The notes: generated by a model from the sequence alone, not told the origin. Positions 11,996-26,256 are shown, counted from the first letter of the stretch. The stretch is 64,000 bases of DNA from Thozetella sp. PMI_491 (GCA_021432635.1 MU270027.1:682001-746000), one strand, 5' to 3'. Program-made: numbers and translations.

Positions 11996-14769
11996 CCCCC
12001 CCTCTTCGCCCCTTTTTTTCCCAGCAAAGCCCCAATCATTCGAACCCAACATTACGCTAATATGAGAGACTCTTGGGTTTCCTAAGCCTTCTCCAGCGGC
12101 ATTGACTCCAGCACCGAGTCCAATAGCCACGCCAATAGCCACTCCAGCCGCTGATCCGGCCGCCGCCTGCTGCAAGGGGACGATAGCTGCCTAGTGCATT
12201 AGTTACGAACGAACGAGCCTAATGATTCCATCTGTAGCTGTCGGGCCCGCCACCTCGACATAGCGCCGGCTCCCCTGTGTCTTTCACGGTGACCGGCCTC
12301 TAGGTGTAGCTGTAGCGGCCCAACCACCAGTCGCGCACCTGGATGAGCAGAGCAGAAAGGGCCCGGCCGGTGGGCAGTTTAGGGCTCTTGGCCGAATTCC
12401 ACTGCACCACCGCGACGCCACTGGCCGAGCCGGCAGTGTAGCTGCATCGGAACTCGCCATGCCGTCCGGCCCATTCTGTCAACAAGGGATGGCAGACCAG
12501 ATCGCGTTACACCACCCGCGATATCTCTGTACGCACTAAAGCGGCGTGTCTCTCACCAACCTGGCATCCGTCCATTGGCTCTGTCATCAACACCCTCAAG
12601 GGACGATCCGCTCGGATCATGAGTTGAGACATGACGTGACAACTGGCACCCGTTCCTCCTCCACAGCATGGCTCTTCGCCGGCCGGTGTCTCACCCGCGG
12701 CGGTCGCCACTCCGTTATGGCGGGGTTCACAAAAAGAAAAAGTACATCTTCGCTTCAAAGAGAAGAAACGAGAAAGGCGCAGGCCCGTTGCCAACTAGCT
12801 TAGGATTTGGGAAATCAGCAGCAACGGCTGTTGCACAAGTTGAGGCGCCGGGAATGCCTTGCTCCCTCTGTCATGGTAATCAACCCAGCGCCCTACTGCA
12901 GCTGCTAGCGAGGCGCGGCGCGCGCACCATTGTGCCCTAAACCCCAGCCAGTTGCCTAGTAGACCCAGCAGGCACAGGATGACGGGCTCCTGGCGCTTGT
13001 AGTCGAACTCGCCTAGCCCCAACCTCTCTGCCTGTTTACTCAAGTTCCTTGCGTCCCTGATGGGGTTCCCTTCTCGCCATGATGGGGCCCTCCTGTCAGT
13101 CGGACGTCAGTTTGCCCTCATCTCGCCATGCAGTAGATCACTCGCACTCCCTCTTACCAGGTCGGTGGGCTCCCCTACACGGGTCGTCCGACTCCCGAGA
13201 TGGCGGGCGCCACTCCGATGTCGAAATTTCTTGACCGCTTCTTTGGCTGTATATACCGCACACCACACTCCGCACTCTCGAGGCTTCCAGCTCCGTAGCA
13301 CACCGGCGACGCGGCGTCTCTCACCAACCACACCTCGGCCGGCGTCGGCGTGGACGTAGAACCTGCACGCCCCGGACGAGCCCAAGGTGGGGACACAGCA
13401 TCGCTGTAGGCTGTTCCCGGGGTGGGACCCCGTACAGATCTAGGACATGGAGGATCTAGGATTCCTGCCTGCTTAGCATGTACGACTCGTCTCGGGCAGC
13501 AAGACAGGTGGCACTGTGGCGACCGGGCGTGATGGCTTGTGATCGGCGCTATATGCTGAGCTGGAACTATCTCGTGGTCGCTGGCCTGCTAGAGAAAAAC
13601 CCCGCGCAGCTTATCCGGAACGTCGAAGACCCGATCAAGAACGGGTTCGTCGTATGCAGCAGTAGTATCGAAAAGAGAAGAGCGCGAGCGCATGTCGGCG
13701 CGCGAGAGAGCGATGGGGAGGAGCGGCGGACAGGAGGGTGTTGCCCTGGACTCTAGACCGTGTCTCAGTTTCGAGTCGACCACCTACCCAGTATGCGTGG
13801 CAACCTCTCTGTTACCTCACTCGTAGAAAGGTAGGAAGGTGCGGCAAGCTACAATGTACACAGCAGGACGGGCCACTGCTTCCCCCTAGCCTGTGGTCTC
13901 GCTGGCCTCTGTGGTGCCTACCTACGACATCGGTAATCATTGGTTATGTGAACTTGTGTTTGCCTCCATGAGGAACCATAAATTAAATCTCTCAATGCAT
14001 TGGGGAAGCATGGGACCGCGCGTAGTATATCGGTGTGTGAAAACTCAGGCGGATGGTCCGACGGTTAACGACCAGAGACAAACATGCGTGCGGTCTCTTG
14101 ACCTGCCCAGTGCAGCCTTGCGTCGGTGAGACAAGGCCCAGGTGACCGGCAAGAGGGGGGCCAGCAAACTACGAGCATCTCACAGCGAGGTAGACTAAGT
14201 GAACCGGGTGTAGTGTGAAAACTGCCATTGTGCTGTTCTAGTGATGCTCGCCTAGCAAGCATCACGCGCTGTTTTCAGAGTCTGTCGAATCCACATGCTA
14301 ACCATGCCTTTCCTTATGTTAATTATTTTGATACATGCATGTCAGCCCCTGAAGGCTCTCCTGTTCTTGTATGCCCCCTCCCAAATACCCCGTGATCCGT
14401 AAGTGGGCTTGACTGATACCAAGTCCCTGCCTATCCCCGGCCCGTGAATGTAATGGCTCCTGCCCAGCTCTGGAGCTTGCCCCGTGCCTCCCATAGTAGA
14501 TTCCAGAGTGATATATAAGAGAAAACAAGAAAAAGGAAAATCGAGAATGAAAAGCCGTAGAGGCGTCTCAGTGTATCCAAATCCTATGTATGATACACGT
14601 CCAGACATGGTATTTATACAAGTCATCGAAATCGTAAAAGTAGCAGTGGCTCAGGAGAGCATCCACACGTAGGAAGGTAGCGATTGTTTAAATGATTGGC
14701 CCAGGAGGAGAAGTATTAGAGTGTGGTTTTGTGGCGAGTCCCCGAGAGCCAAGGCGCTCGAAGGGGTCT
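11996..14769. other. intergenic region with possible gene relics
   Basis: No complete gene is recognised. On the minus strand, 12300-12510 reads as a plausible protein C-terminus ending in RDWWLGRYSYT, with two cysteines in HGEFRCSYTAG and LVCHP. The minus strand at 13175-13396 also reads as a short Cys-containing segment (PVCYGAGSLESAECG). Neither has a supported start, splice set or known family, so they are left uncalled. The last 450 bases are the 3' side of the homeobox gene. Confidence 0.35.
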
Positions 14770-16202
14770 CTAGACGCTACCGCGCTTCATGCCGGCGGTG
14801 TGGCGACGCTTTAGGCTCTCAAGATCGTCCTCGAAGGCACTGCCCTCGCGGTCGCTCAGAGGGACGCTGCTGCGCTTGCCATCGTCGAACTCGACCCTCT
14901 CGGTAGAGGGGAGGACCTTGCCGTCAGCGTTGCGGTTGGCCATGGCGTCGGACTCGGCCCTGGCGTTGTTGATCATGGTGGGAAGCTGACGGCGGCGAGC
15001 ATTGATGAACCAGTTCGAGATTTGGTCTGTAGACAAGGGAATCCTGGTTAGCTTGGGGGTCTCGAACTAGGTGGGTATAGGAACGAGGATGTCTGGTTGG
15101 CCATGCGTAGTGCCGGCCGCAAATCTGTCGCTTGGACTGTGGAGAAGGGGGTGGCGGCAACTTACTCATTTGCAGACCGGTCTGCCTCATCAACTCCTGC
15201 TTCTCGTCCTCGGTGGGGTAGGGGTGCCCCAGGTGAGCCATGAACCAAGCACGGAGCTTATCGGTGGTCTCCTTGGGAAGGTTACCGCGACGCTTGCGCT
15301 GCTTGTTGTCACCGTTGACGCCTATGCCGCCGAGCTCGCCGATACGCATGTATTCCTGGTACTGAGGACCGTAGCCACCGGCAGAGAAAGGGCTGCGCTG
15401 GTCAAAGGCGTGGATGGAGCCTAGAGAGAGCGACTGGCCTCGGGTCGGGTGGTGGTAGGGGTAGGAGTATCCGCTGGGACGGAAGGCAGGCCCATTCTCC
15501 ATCTCGGAGGCATTTTGATGCACCATCATGGATCGGTAGCCCTCGTCAGTCGAGTGGCCGCGCACGCGAGGGGTAGGCGCGGATTGACGCTCAAAGCTGA
15601 GGAACGGGAGGCTTGGGAGGGTGGGTCGAGGCTCGATCCGCTCGACCTCTATGGCGGGAGGCGACCTCATCGAAGGCAGACCCTCGTTCTGCTGCGAGAA
15701 TGGAGTAGTGCGTACTGAGTTCGCCCAGCTCTCCGTCACGGATCGCGTGAGCAGAGGAGGAGACAGCACTCGGCTGGGGGGGAGGGAGTCACGCGGGGAG
15801 TTGTTGTAAAGGCGAGGAACCTGGCTCGCTCGCTCCTCGCTCTCGTCTCCGATAGAAAGCCGCCTGCGCTTGTTCTGGTTCGGTGAGTGTACATATTCGG
15901 ACGGAGACATGGCACCGCTGCCCAGTCCTAAGACAGGAGAAGTGGTAGAAGATGGCGTTCTGGCGCTGGTCTCTGGGAGCGGGATCCGGAGCGAAAGCTC
16001 GGGGAAGGCCTTGATAGAGCTCATTAGCTAAGTCGCTCTTTGTTGGCTTCTCGGCGACGCTTACCTGTCGGATAGAGGGCAGGGCGATCCGGTCCTCGCT
16101 ACGAGGCCGGGAAGCATAGTCGGACTGCCTGCTGTCATCCCAAACGTAATCACGCCGGAAGGGTGCATGGGGGGTCGGCTGGGCCATGGCGAGGATCGAC
16201 AT
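14770..16202 (-). CDS. TALE/KN-type homeobox transcription factor
   Basis: Three exons on the minus strand: 16202-16065, 16009-15166 and 15026-14770, giving about 412 residues. Intron 1 (16010-16064) joins LPSIRQ to AFPELSLRIP, which matches how related proteins read. Intron 2 (15027-15165) interrupts the homeodomain between LQM and NQISNW. The homeodomain spans about residues 280-342. It has the long TALE first loop (HLGHPYPTEDEK) and the recognition helix NQISNWFINARRRQLP, with the DNA-contacting Trp333, Phe334, Asn336 and Arg338. The rest is Ser/Pro-rich and probably disordered, with a basic KRRRLS motif that could be a nuclear signal. It is a sequence-specific nuclear regulator; filamentous fungi use such proteins in development and conidiation. 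The targets cannot be read from the sequence. An alternative start exists six codons downstream. About 15 kb of gene-free DNA lies 5' of it. Confidence 0.93.
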
Positions 16203-18800
16203 TTTGTGCTTGATAGTTTGGGTTTGCTTTGGAACTTGATCTGGACGCCGCGCAAGGCTATATTCCATAACAGGACGGGAAAGAACTCTTTTGATCTCCG
16301 CGCAGCGGCAGGTCCTATTCAGTGTCAGCTAGGCAGGGAGCTCGGCGGCACGAGTGTTCTCACAGTCATACAATGGAGTGTTAATGAGAGGAAGTTTGGA
16401 AGACTAGTCTGCTCGAGACACGCCAGAGTCGTTGGGTCTCCTGAGCACGATCCTTGGTAGGACGTGGACGAATGGCAGGAGGCGGTGGGAGAAATCGGAC
16501 ACCGAGTGTCGTCTGCAGGCAGAGGACGATGATCAAGAGCAGGACGACCTAGCGATGTGCGGGCAAGTGTTGGAAGCAGGCCGAAGAAAGGGACACGACG
16601 GTTGGCGAAGAAGCAAAAGGGGTTTGGATGCCCGCCCAGACAGGAGAATGGGATGATGACAGGATATACGAGGACTCGAGGAGAGGTGGGATGACGGAGG
16701 AGGCAGATGGCAGTCTTTTTGTAGAACAGCCAGAGTGCCGGGACCGCTTGGTGGCCTCGAAGATGGAGCTAACGGGCTGGCGCACAGATGTGGTACCAGA
16801 GGAGGAAGGACTAGCTAAGTGCTGAGATCGAGCAACGGCGGCGAGTCAAATCGGTTTCCGCCGTCTCCAGAAGTAGACGAGCCAGATTATCAGGGACAGC
16901 CTAGCTCAGTCCTGGTCCGTTGTGGCTTTTGATCGCCGGTTGCTGGGTCGGTTTCGGTTTTCGTGCTCGTGTTTTGACAGCAGCTGTTTGGGTTGTAGCT
17001 TGTGATGGAGCGACGAGGGCGGGAGAAGTTGGCACAGCCGTTCTTGTATATGAGATGTTCAGTGGACCGCCTAGATAGACTCTTCGGATGCAGGAGGACC
17101 ACGGTAGATCTGCTATGGAGACGGCTAAACCCCAAGGAACCCAGGCATGCGAGTAGAGACCAGGGGGTGTAGGAGGGTGCAACTCTGGGGAGTAGGGGGG
17201 GGGGGTGAGAAGGAGAGCCGGATGGGCGATACAGGCTTGTCAGCGTGCAGAAGGAGACCCAGTGAGCCGAGCCAGTTCCACTGTCCGACTGTCCGCCAGA
17301 GGGTGGTTCAAACTACGATACGCCCCTCCCCACCCCCAGCGTTGGAGAGTGCTGGGCTCTGGTCCAGGGCGCATGCGAGAGGACCACCTGGGGGGGCGTG
17401 CGAGTGCCATGTTCTCCATGTACTGTAGTAGACTTACTCGCAAGGCCACGATGGGGACTAGACATGGGTCTGGGGTGTTGACGGTGGGCCATGGATGGAT
17501 CGCCAAGGACCAGGATAGGGCATGTTGCGAGGGTGACGATGCGACCGCAGCAGGTACATACGACATGTACTGGATGGGAGAGGGCGTGGGTTTAGACCAG
17601 AGCTAAGTGCACCACCTATTCGACCTAAGATCGACCGGGGGAGGAAAATAGCCAAAGGACCAAAGAGTGACACCAGGGTGATGCAGACCCGGACAGGGGT
17701 CTTCCCACCCCCTACCGCCGCTGGCCCCTCCGTTGAGGACCCACGATGGATCCATGACGGGCTGGGAGACTAGAGTTGCCCGATGGCTAGAGATTCTTCA
17801 CAATGAGCGACCACGCCCCCTCCACTTCCAAACCGTGGCCCTGTAAGGCGCAGGCACGCCGGGTACCAGTGCGTCCGCAGAGAGTGAGCAGACGCACGCA
17901 CACCTGCCTGTCGAGACTCGACTTCGGAAGAGACGACAGGGCCGTCCCTCCAACTGCATTCATGTCCTGATTGCACTTCGCCCTCTCTGTGCTGTAGGGC
18001 GGCGCCGCCAGCCTCATCTCCCCTCCCCTTTAATTCAGAGCCCCCAAATTTCTAGCATTGGGGTTAGCATAACACCGGCCGAGGTTATTAACGTTGACTT
18101 ATTCGAATAAGACAATAGGACTGGCGTGAACATTCTTTCAACCGGCCTAAAGGGGGGTGGGAGAGGGCGGGGGGGGCGCCACGTCCTGGGGAATTGAAGA
18201 GGCGTCTTCCTTCAAGCCTTCCATATTACTGGAAGTCCTTTGAGACTACCCTCAGCCATAAGCGCCCGGGACAGGGAGCAGGCGACCCTGTCCAAAGACC
18301 GGGCCCGAGCAATGGGATAGGAGAGGGCTCACGCGAAGCCTCCGCGTGGAAACCAAGATTGTCTCCAAGATTGTCTCTGATTGCGGACCGACAGGACCTA
18401 CCACACACGCGTCGAGCGTGTTGATTGCATAAACCCCCGGCCTGACAGATGCCAGGGATCACACCCTGGCTAGTCGACAGCAGTGGGTAGGCAGCTCGAC
18501 TCGGGGGCACGCATCTCGGTACAATTTTTTTTTTTTTTTTTTCCATTTCGCCTTGATTGAGTGAAAGCATGGGATATGACGTCCTGCACAAAAGTCTAAA
18601 CTGGGCGCTGGTGGGCTTTTCTTATGTTGTATGCGTGTCACGGGGCCCGCAGACCAGCGCGACGCCCTAAGGCAGTCTGTCTACCCGGAGAGCTCCTGCC
18701 TCTTCTCCAATTGTACTTAGTACTCCGTATGGGGTTCCGAAATGGCTCGGGGCGTGTCGTGAAGGTAGCTACTCCAGAATCGTGCGGCTAGTTCTTGCCT
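16203..18800. promoter_or_regulatory. upstream region of the homeobox gene, start of a long gene-free interval
   Basis: The segment directly 5' of the homeobox gene (transcribed leftward) should contain its promoter and leader. No open frame is convincing. It contains a 14-base palindrome at 18098-18111 and an 18-base T run at 18525-18542. No operator is assigned. Confidence 0.35.
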
Positions 18801-21800
18801 GGTAAGCCTGCCACTTTCCCATCCTTCTATGCTGGCGGCCAGCATACTGCAGCTGCCTGAACGGGAATGCGCCTAACCACCGGTCGCCGCCCCATCGGTC
18901 TGCCACAGGGCGCTAAGACCAACAGTGTCCCGGGGACTGCAAATCACTGTTGCCACGGGCCGGGACGCCAAACGAGTGCTGAACGTGAACTGTGCAGGGT
19001 ACCCCCACTAACAACCGCCCCCTCCCCCAAACGCCCAATGTGACGACCGCCTGGACCGCAGAGCATTTTGCCTGCCGCCTGCAGCAAGGACATGATTCAA
19101 GACAGGAGCATGACAAGAAGTCACAGTTCAGCGCCAGCAGAATCAGACGCCCCCCCACCCACCACCCACCCCCTTCCTGGGCTCTAAGCCACCCATCATC
19201 TCTCCCCAGCCTCTGGGCGTGGATCCGCGATAAAACATGATTCCGTCATGGCTCGACCTGTTTTGCCTTCCCGTCTCAGCCATTGAGGTCATTGCTCCCT
19301 TGCCTCTCTGTCTCGTATCCATCCCCCCCCGTCTAGCCAGCTCCTGGTTCCCGGGTTCTGGCTCCGACTTGCTGCTGAGAAATCTGGCTGCAGCCAACGG
19401 AGCCATAGGTGCGGAAGAAAACTATGAGACCTAGAAGCTGAATCCTTCTTGGTTGGAGGGCGGGATATCCGGTATGCAGTAGATTTGCGGGCAGGCGCTC
19501 CCGCACGCGGAGCACTCCCTGTCAGCTACCGCCCTTCCAATCACCTGGCTGGCTCCTCAAACCCCTGGCAACCCCAGTGCCGCTGCCAGAACCAGAACAA
19601 GCAGGAGGTTTCTTTTCGAACCCTAGACGTGACGGAATGACATGCACGTGCGATCTCCCGCTGCGCCCCGAATGATCCAATGCCTTGTCAACCTATCAAC
19701 GATACCCTCACTACCTATTGCATTGCGACTAACTACTTGGGTTGAACCTCGCACCCAAACCGCCCCTTCACATACCCTTAACCACGCCCCCCATATCGGA
19801 CGACGACAAAAGCGGCCTTGAAAGCGATGATAGCCAGAGCTGTCGGATCCAGGACCGCAGCGCAAAGGGTTAGGCCGTGGCCAGCATCAGGGGTCTTGTC
19901 CCGCTGTAGCACCCTGGCTCTCTAGGCGGGGAGCCTTCGCCTCGCAAGCTTGGGGTGATCAAACCATGACAACCGCAGTCACATCACCCGACGAGCGGAC
20001 CCTAGGATCTGTGCTGAGTCCTCAGCTCTGCATCACCATCGAAGGGCTCACAGACTCGTTAGTCGCACCGCGCAGGCTCGAGGCTCGTATCCGGGCCCCT
20101 TCCGGCGGCGGCCGTCCACCTCAGCGCAGCCAGCTCACTATTCCTCCCATACTGCCTGGCCCTGACCGAGGATCGTCCAGCTCCAAACCCTGTCAGAACA
20201 AGCACATACCAATGAGCCTCAGTCAAGAAGGGCAAGGAGGGTGGTGAGGGCAAGTTCTGAAGCGCCAATGCTTGGCAGCGGTGAGCTCTATCCAACTGGC
20301 CAGGAGAGGCAAGATCTGAGCCGATCACCCGCGATGCCAGTTAGAGAGAGCGACCAAAGGCCATCTCGTCCCCCTCTCAGGACTACAGGACAATGCAGAC
20401 TACAGAGACCCCAGCTTGCCCAAAAGCCTCCAAAAGTCCACGTTCGTTATCGTTTTTACAAACAGGCCATACAACCGAGGATGCTGGCGTTCCGAGTTGC
20501 AGTCATGTTTTGCCCACCAACCGAAAACTCTGGGGAAGGTGGCTGTGTGCGGTGGGAACTAAACCTGCCTCCTGTTTTGACAAGACCCGGGAGTGTTTCC
20601 GGTACCAATCTCATCTTTCTTCGGCGCAGCCTTGGCGGACCTCGACCATGTGAGGTCGGCGTTGAGATCCTCGCGGCGTAGTTGCGATTGGTCACACAAG
20701 GTAAAGACGATTGTGCCGCAACGGTCGAGGTGAGCCGCCTCACCTGCAACAGGAGCCCAGAAGCCGGGGAAGGGAGGGAAATAAGGTTGGTGGAGCCATT
20801 GACACCGAAATCCTGTGTTGCGATTGGTCTATCAAGATCTGTCATCCAGTCCCCCCCGTTTCTTGGGGTTCGCCTCCTCTTGCTCCGCCACGCTTCGGAA
20901 GGGAGCAAGTGCAACCGGGAAAAAAAAAGGGGGGGGGGGGGGGGGGAGGGGGCTTCTTTGGGTGATCCTGTGGAGCAATCGGCAGCAGAGAGCGATCGTC
21001 GGGTCACGGACGCGGGAAACCCACGCTATACTCGCGTGCACGGGCGGCCAAGAGGGGCCGGATTGACATCGAGGATCCAGGATCCAGCCCGCACGGTGGA
21101 AAGAGCGGCACCGGCGCTCGTCGACCCCTGGGCTCGCCCTGGGTGTTTGAGTTGAAGCCTCGCAACAACACCAAGGGGACCAGCCAGTGGTAAGGCATGT
21201 TTGTCACGACCACAGAAACAGGCCACTGATGGAAGCGCCGCACGGGACGTGGACACGCCGGAAACACGGGGTGTTTGTCCCAAGGTGATTGGGATGGCCA
21301 GACGGCCATCGGACTTTCCATCAGAGCGAACAGGTAACGAGCAGAATCAGGGGCACATCCAATCGAAACCCTAGCCCTATGGCGACGCTCACGGTGATGA
21401 TGCCGTCTAATACCCACTACGGCCGGTGCGGGAGAGAGCGGGTGCCGTCAAGCACCTCGCCCTGCTACCTACATGCCCATCGTGTTTGCCTCGGCCGAAG
21501 CATCGCAGTCAGCTGCGATAGTATGCGTATCTGCGTTGCACGGACGGCTGCTGGCTGCTGCCTGAGATTTGCGCCGTCACGAGGCTGGCCTCCGGCTTGG
21601 CCAGCCGCCGACCGCTCTGACGACTTGCACGCACCGCCGGGCTAGTCCGCCGCTCCGAATAAAGAAATCAACAGGCCGGCTTGGTGAAACATTAGCCCAG
21701 CTAGGGGTTTGGCTGCTCGAAGAAGATTCCATAGGCATTCCTAGCCCGCGCTTTCGGCGAAAAGAACGCGAGACGGCCCAAACACCATCGGCCGAGGCGG

Positions 21801-24800
21801 TCGCGCTCGCCCTTCAACTTCAGGTGACGGTCGTAGTGCAATCTCGCTATCCACTGACCCATCTAGATGCAGCCGCTTACGGAGTAGGGTTCTCTCTCAG
21901 TGCAGTGTCAAGGTCCAAGTGGGGCATCATTGAGACAAAAATAACCTCGTCGGTAGGCTCGTAGTCATGAATGCTCGCGCGGAGCGAACCGATCTGCTTG
22001 TGTGGGCAGGATTCCGGGTCTAGAGGACAACCTGCTGTAGGTAGCCAGCTCGAGCTCCTGTGCTTGTGGCGAGGATTACACAAGACGAAATATCCCCCTC
22101 CCCCCCATTTCCCGCTAGCCTCCGATTCGGGACACTGGCCGTAGGCTGGGCATCCTCCTCGTCGACCGAAGTCTGCACCCCCAAAGCACCATCTTTAGGA
22201 TGTTTCCCACATCGAGCTTGCCGTCGAGCCTTGCTCCCACGCGGTCTCTGTGGTTGTTATCCCAGGCATCGGTCCCGGAGAAGGGGAGAGCTCGCGTGTG
22301 AGGGAAACCATCCAGACTCGCCCCCACGCCCGAGCAAGCCTGAAAGTGGCAGTTGAGCCTGATGAGACGTCAACCAAAAGCAAACATGAGTGTGCCTCCT
22401 CGCACCATATCCCAGGTCACACAAAGATCATGACCCACCGGCGAGGAGTGCTAGGGAGAGGTCGCCAGGTACGGCAAGTGACACCAACGGAGCGCAGACC
22501 ACGGCTCGTTGCTGCTCCCCGACAACATGTTAAAGGTTCTAATAATAATTCCCAGCTCGGAATTCATATTCTCATGCGCTTTTACAAGATCCTGCTTTCA
22601 ATGCCACGTCAAGCCGCTCTGTGTCGGGTGCGTGGGCGCTGTGCGGCCTGTTCATCCTAGGCAATACCGGGCTGATACGGTTGGTTGCTTCCCGGCCGAA
22701 GGGCCTCGAAGTACTTCCTCAATGACCAAGCACGGCACGCATTGTTCCATTGGCGAACTCATCGCCATCGTGATAGACTCTCCTTGCACGGGTCTCATTG
22801 GCTCCCGAGTCATCGGACGATCCGTGGCACTCGTCTTAGTCGCAATGAGTACCGAGAAAGGGAGGAGCCGCGGTTGTCTTCACACTCAATGTTTCATGGC
22901 CAATCCAGACCCGGAGACTCGGTTTGGTCCATGCTCACCCTACGAACTTGGTTCCCTGGCTGTCAGCATCCCCTTACCCGCGTACTGGTGGGCCGGTGGC
23001 CGGCCAAACATTGCTGGCCAGTGCACCCTCCCCCTTCCCAGGAGACCCCCGAGAGACCCTTATTCTACTGGCCAGATGCCAATGCCGTCACCCGGAGAGC
23101 TGAAGAGGTCGAAGGCGCCACCTCGGCAACCCCATCCGTGCAATAGGCGCATTAGACGGGTTGTGGTCGTGCTACACGATCATCACCCTCTGACTCCTTC
23201 GGGGGGTCGATGAGATAGACTCCGCATATCGATTGGGCATCGCCGAGCAGGATATATATTAACGACCATGCCGTGCTCGGGATATGCGGAGAGCATGGCG
23301 AACGCGAGCAAAGAGCCCTCAGCCGGTGTAGGTAGTGAGTGTCGTCCAACTTGGTGGCAAGACGATAAGCAACAAAGTGCGACCCAACCAGGCCGGGAGC
23401 TCTTTTTCGGCCGACTACATGTCCTCTGCCGCTTCCCATCCGGACTGCAGCTAACCACAAAAGCAGTTCGGTCGGTGTCAGAACACGGTTCCTGGGACTT
23501 GTTCTCTCCACACAAATAAGTTCTCTCTGTCCTTGTCCGCCGTTGCACCAAACCCCCCATCAGCCACGGAAGCACCTCGTCTCGTCACCATCGCTGACCG
23601 ACACCGCTGTCGTACCGTCCACGCCATCTAATAGGTACCAAGACTCTCCCCACGAGGCTCCGTACCAGGGGCGGGCCGAATTCATTCGACTCCCTGGACC
23701 AAGTGGCCACGGCATTAGCATGGGCTTAGATGATGGTCGTTGAGAAAAAGACGCACGGCACACGATCGCCACCCCAATCCACTTCGCACTGATCGAGAAG
23801 GGCTCCATAGCAGCCGTGGCCCGGAAGATGTAACCCACCATTGGCAGCCCTTCGCCCCCCTCCCTCCCCCCTGCTCGCGATCGATGGGATGAGCTCGCAA
23901 CAAGGATTAGTCGCGACAATTCCTGTAAATGGTTAAGGGCGTTCGAACCGACAGCCTGTCAGGTCCTTGATGGCATGACGGATGCCCCGCTGGTGCGCCC
24001 GGTTGGATGGGGCCCGACGCACGATCTGGGATATCCCGGCAAGACCCAGTTGCATGGGTTCACGATGGAAGAGGGAAAAGAGGGTTTTGGGGCCAGGGTG
24101 CGCCCGTCGGCTCTCTCGTGCAACCCCGTACAAACTTAACATCTCGCAAGCCCTAGTCCGCACACCTTTAGCCTTCCTGCCCGAGGTGTAATAGGATCTT
24201 CACCGATGCCACTTTACGAGACCCTGACAAGAGTTGAGATTTGGGAGGTCGCGGGCCTGGGTCCGGAGGTCCTTGGGCCTTTCGTGTAACCCGTGGCCGT
24301 CAAAATAGACTTCCCGCTTGGCAGACGAGATGCAGACATTTGGGAAGTGTACTCTGTGCCATAGCCGCTGGGTATACGTACGACGCACGTGTAATGTTCT
24401 AGTGCTTGGCTCTCGTCCTTAGAGGGCCCCCCCAGCGCTGAGCGTGGCTGAACCGACTGCGACCTGCGGCTTCTTGAAATGGCTTCGTCTTGCGAACATC
24501 GAACGTGAATCACGGTGTATGAACGCTTGGGCACGGATACCTGCGCATCTACTACGTATGCACACACGGTGATCATAGTTGACAGGTTATAGACCAGCAA
24601 CTTGCGAGCTTGCGCGCGGCACCAGATTTTGCTTGCCTATTTCATAGATCGGCAATGTTTTTTCCGCTCTCCCCGGAGATAATATCGCAGAGGCCAGGGT
24701 TTTTTGTGCCTTCCCACGATCTCGGTAATGTCGACTCCAGTATAGCACGCTGCGCTGCAACCCTCAAGCTCGGTCGGCGGGGGAGGAGCCAGATCACAAA

Positions 24801-26242
24801 TCGTCCAAGCGCGCAGACGCGGAGAAATACGCAAGAAGAAATGGACAAGATGCATCGGGTCCGCATGGCACGACATCGCCAATCTCGCAGACGGCTAGGA
24901 GCAGACACGGAGCGTTAATGAACCGCGTCATTGTGGTGCGAGGAAAAGAAATGGGCAGGGGGAAGGGGAGGGGGGGTTGAAGGGGGGGGGGACGAGAGGC
25001 CCCATCCCACTCTCCGACGCCTTTCGTCACTCGAAATGTGTTCCCGCTGGACCCGATGTGCAGGTGGCGGTAGATCATGGCGCGGAGCCCAGAGATGGTT
25101 TCTCGCTCCGGAACGATACGAGTCGCGACAGGAACTGTCACATGGGAGCACTTGGGAGGACAAACGTCGCACAAGCATGCGGACCTCGTTCTGTTGCCTT
25201 GTCATCACGCAGAGGCAAGAGAGACACAAGACAGGCGGTGGCATCGGATGCTTTGCGGCTCCGTGGCGCGAGAAGTCAATCACGGTGCCCGGCTTCCGCA
25301 GCTCCAACCCTGCCGGAGCTGTCACACCGACCCTGCCAGCGTCAGGTTTCGATGGCCATCGCTACGGGCTGTAACGGCGCACAACCTTTCTTTTTCTCAC
25401 TCCCGGAAATCAACGCAAGGAGGCTGAGGTCGTCACGAGCTCTGCCCCTCCCCCCCCCCCCCATGCACCTTTACGTCGCCAAAAGATGAGCCTTGTGGTC
25501 TCCGTCCAACCCCTTGAACTTGGCGGACGACGAGCCGGCGGGCAGCCGGTGGGCGGCCGGTACACACCACAACGTCGTAGCGGAAGCAGACCAAATTCTT
25601 TTACAGTATAGCAGCCCCCGCCCACACCACCGTTGTCGGAACGTCAGCCTCGCTTGCTACAATGACCGCCCAGGACTTATGTGGGCTAGAGGATGTGTGT
25701 CTATCCAGCCTTTGCTCGCTAGCACCGCCGGCCGCCCAAGAGAGAAGAAGCAAGGGGTTGGGCTACAGGCGGATGTCAGATTACCCGCCTGCGCGAGAAG
25801 GGCAGCTACTCCTACGCACTCGGGGATGGCACGATTATGATTGCTTTTCGTGATTAGCCCAGGCGCCCCCGTTCTGCAAGGTGCAGGAGTGACGAGCTAG
25901 CAAGGACTACATGTTACCTCGCGTGCTCTGCAGCGTACTTTAGTAGCTAGCAGCGTCCCAGGAGCCACCACACATTTCTTTTTCTTTCTTCTACTCCTCC
26001 CCCCCTTGTCGTGCCGCCACATCGTTGGGCTCCGATCTCCTCATGGCCATGCCCGCCACTTTGCTTTTCCCACACGTGTTCGGAGCTGAACTAACCGGTG
26101 AGCTCGTGCTAGCCAGTGGCACACAACTGTCCTGCATTGGCGCCCTCTCTAGGCCAAACGGCCGCAGCCGAATCCCTGGCCTATGTCTCGCACCGGTTGA
26201 CTTTCGTCCACTCAATGACAGCCCTGGAGGCCGTTCGTTTGA
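18801..26242. other. gene-free GC-rich interval
   Basis: Frames reach 234 codons (22509-23213, +) and 183 codons (20456-21007, -), but these are rich in Pro, Arg, Ser and Gly with no recognisable domain. None continues across plausible introns into a known family. Homopolymers include an A9/G18 junction at 20920-20946 and C or G runs near 24970-24990 and 25450-25462. The exact 12-mer GTTGCGATTGGT occurs at 20681-20692 and 20817-20828. No RNA gene was recognised. Confidence 0.4.
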
Positions 26243-26256
26243 TCTCTCTGTCTCTC

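Noticed and set aside
11809..12175. Open frames spanning the first N gap
   Set aside because: The translation depends on unknown bases and an arbitrary gap length.
22509..23213. 234-codon open frame on the plus strand
   Set aside because: No recognisable domain, overlapped by a long frame in another register, and a residue mix typical of GC-rich non-coding DNA.
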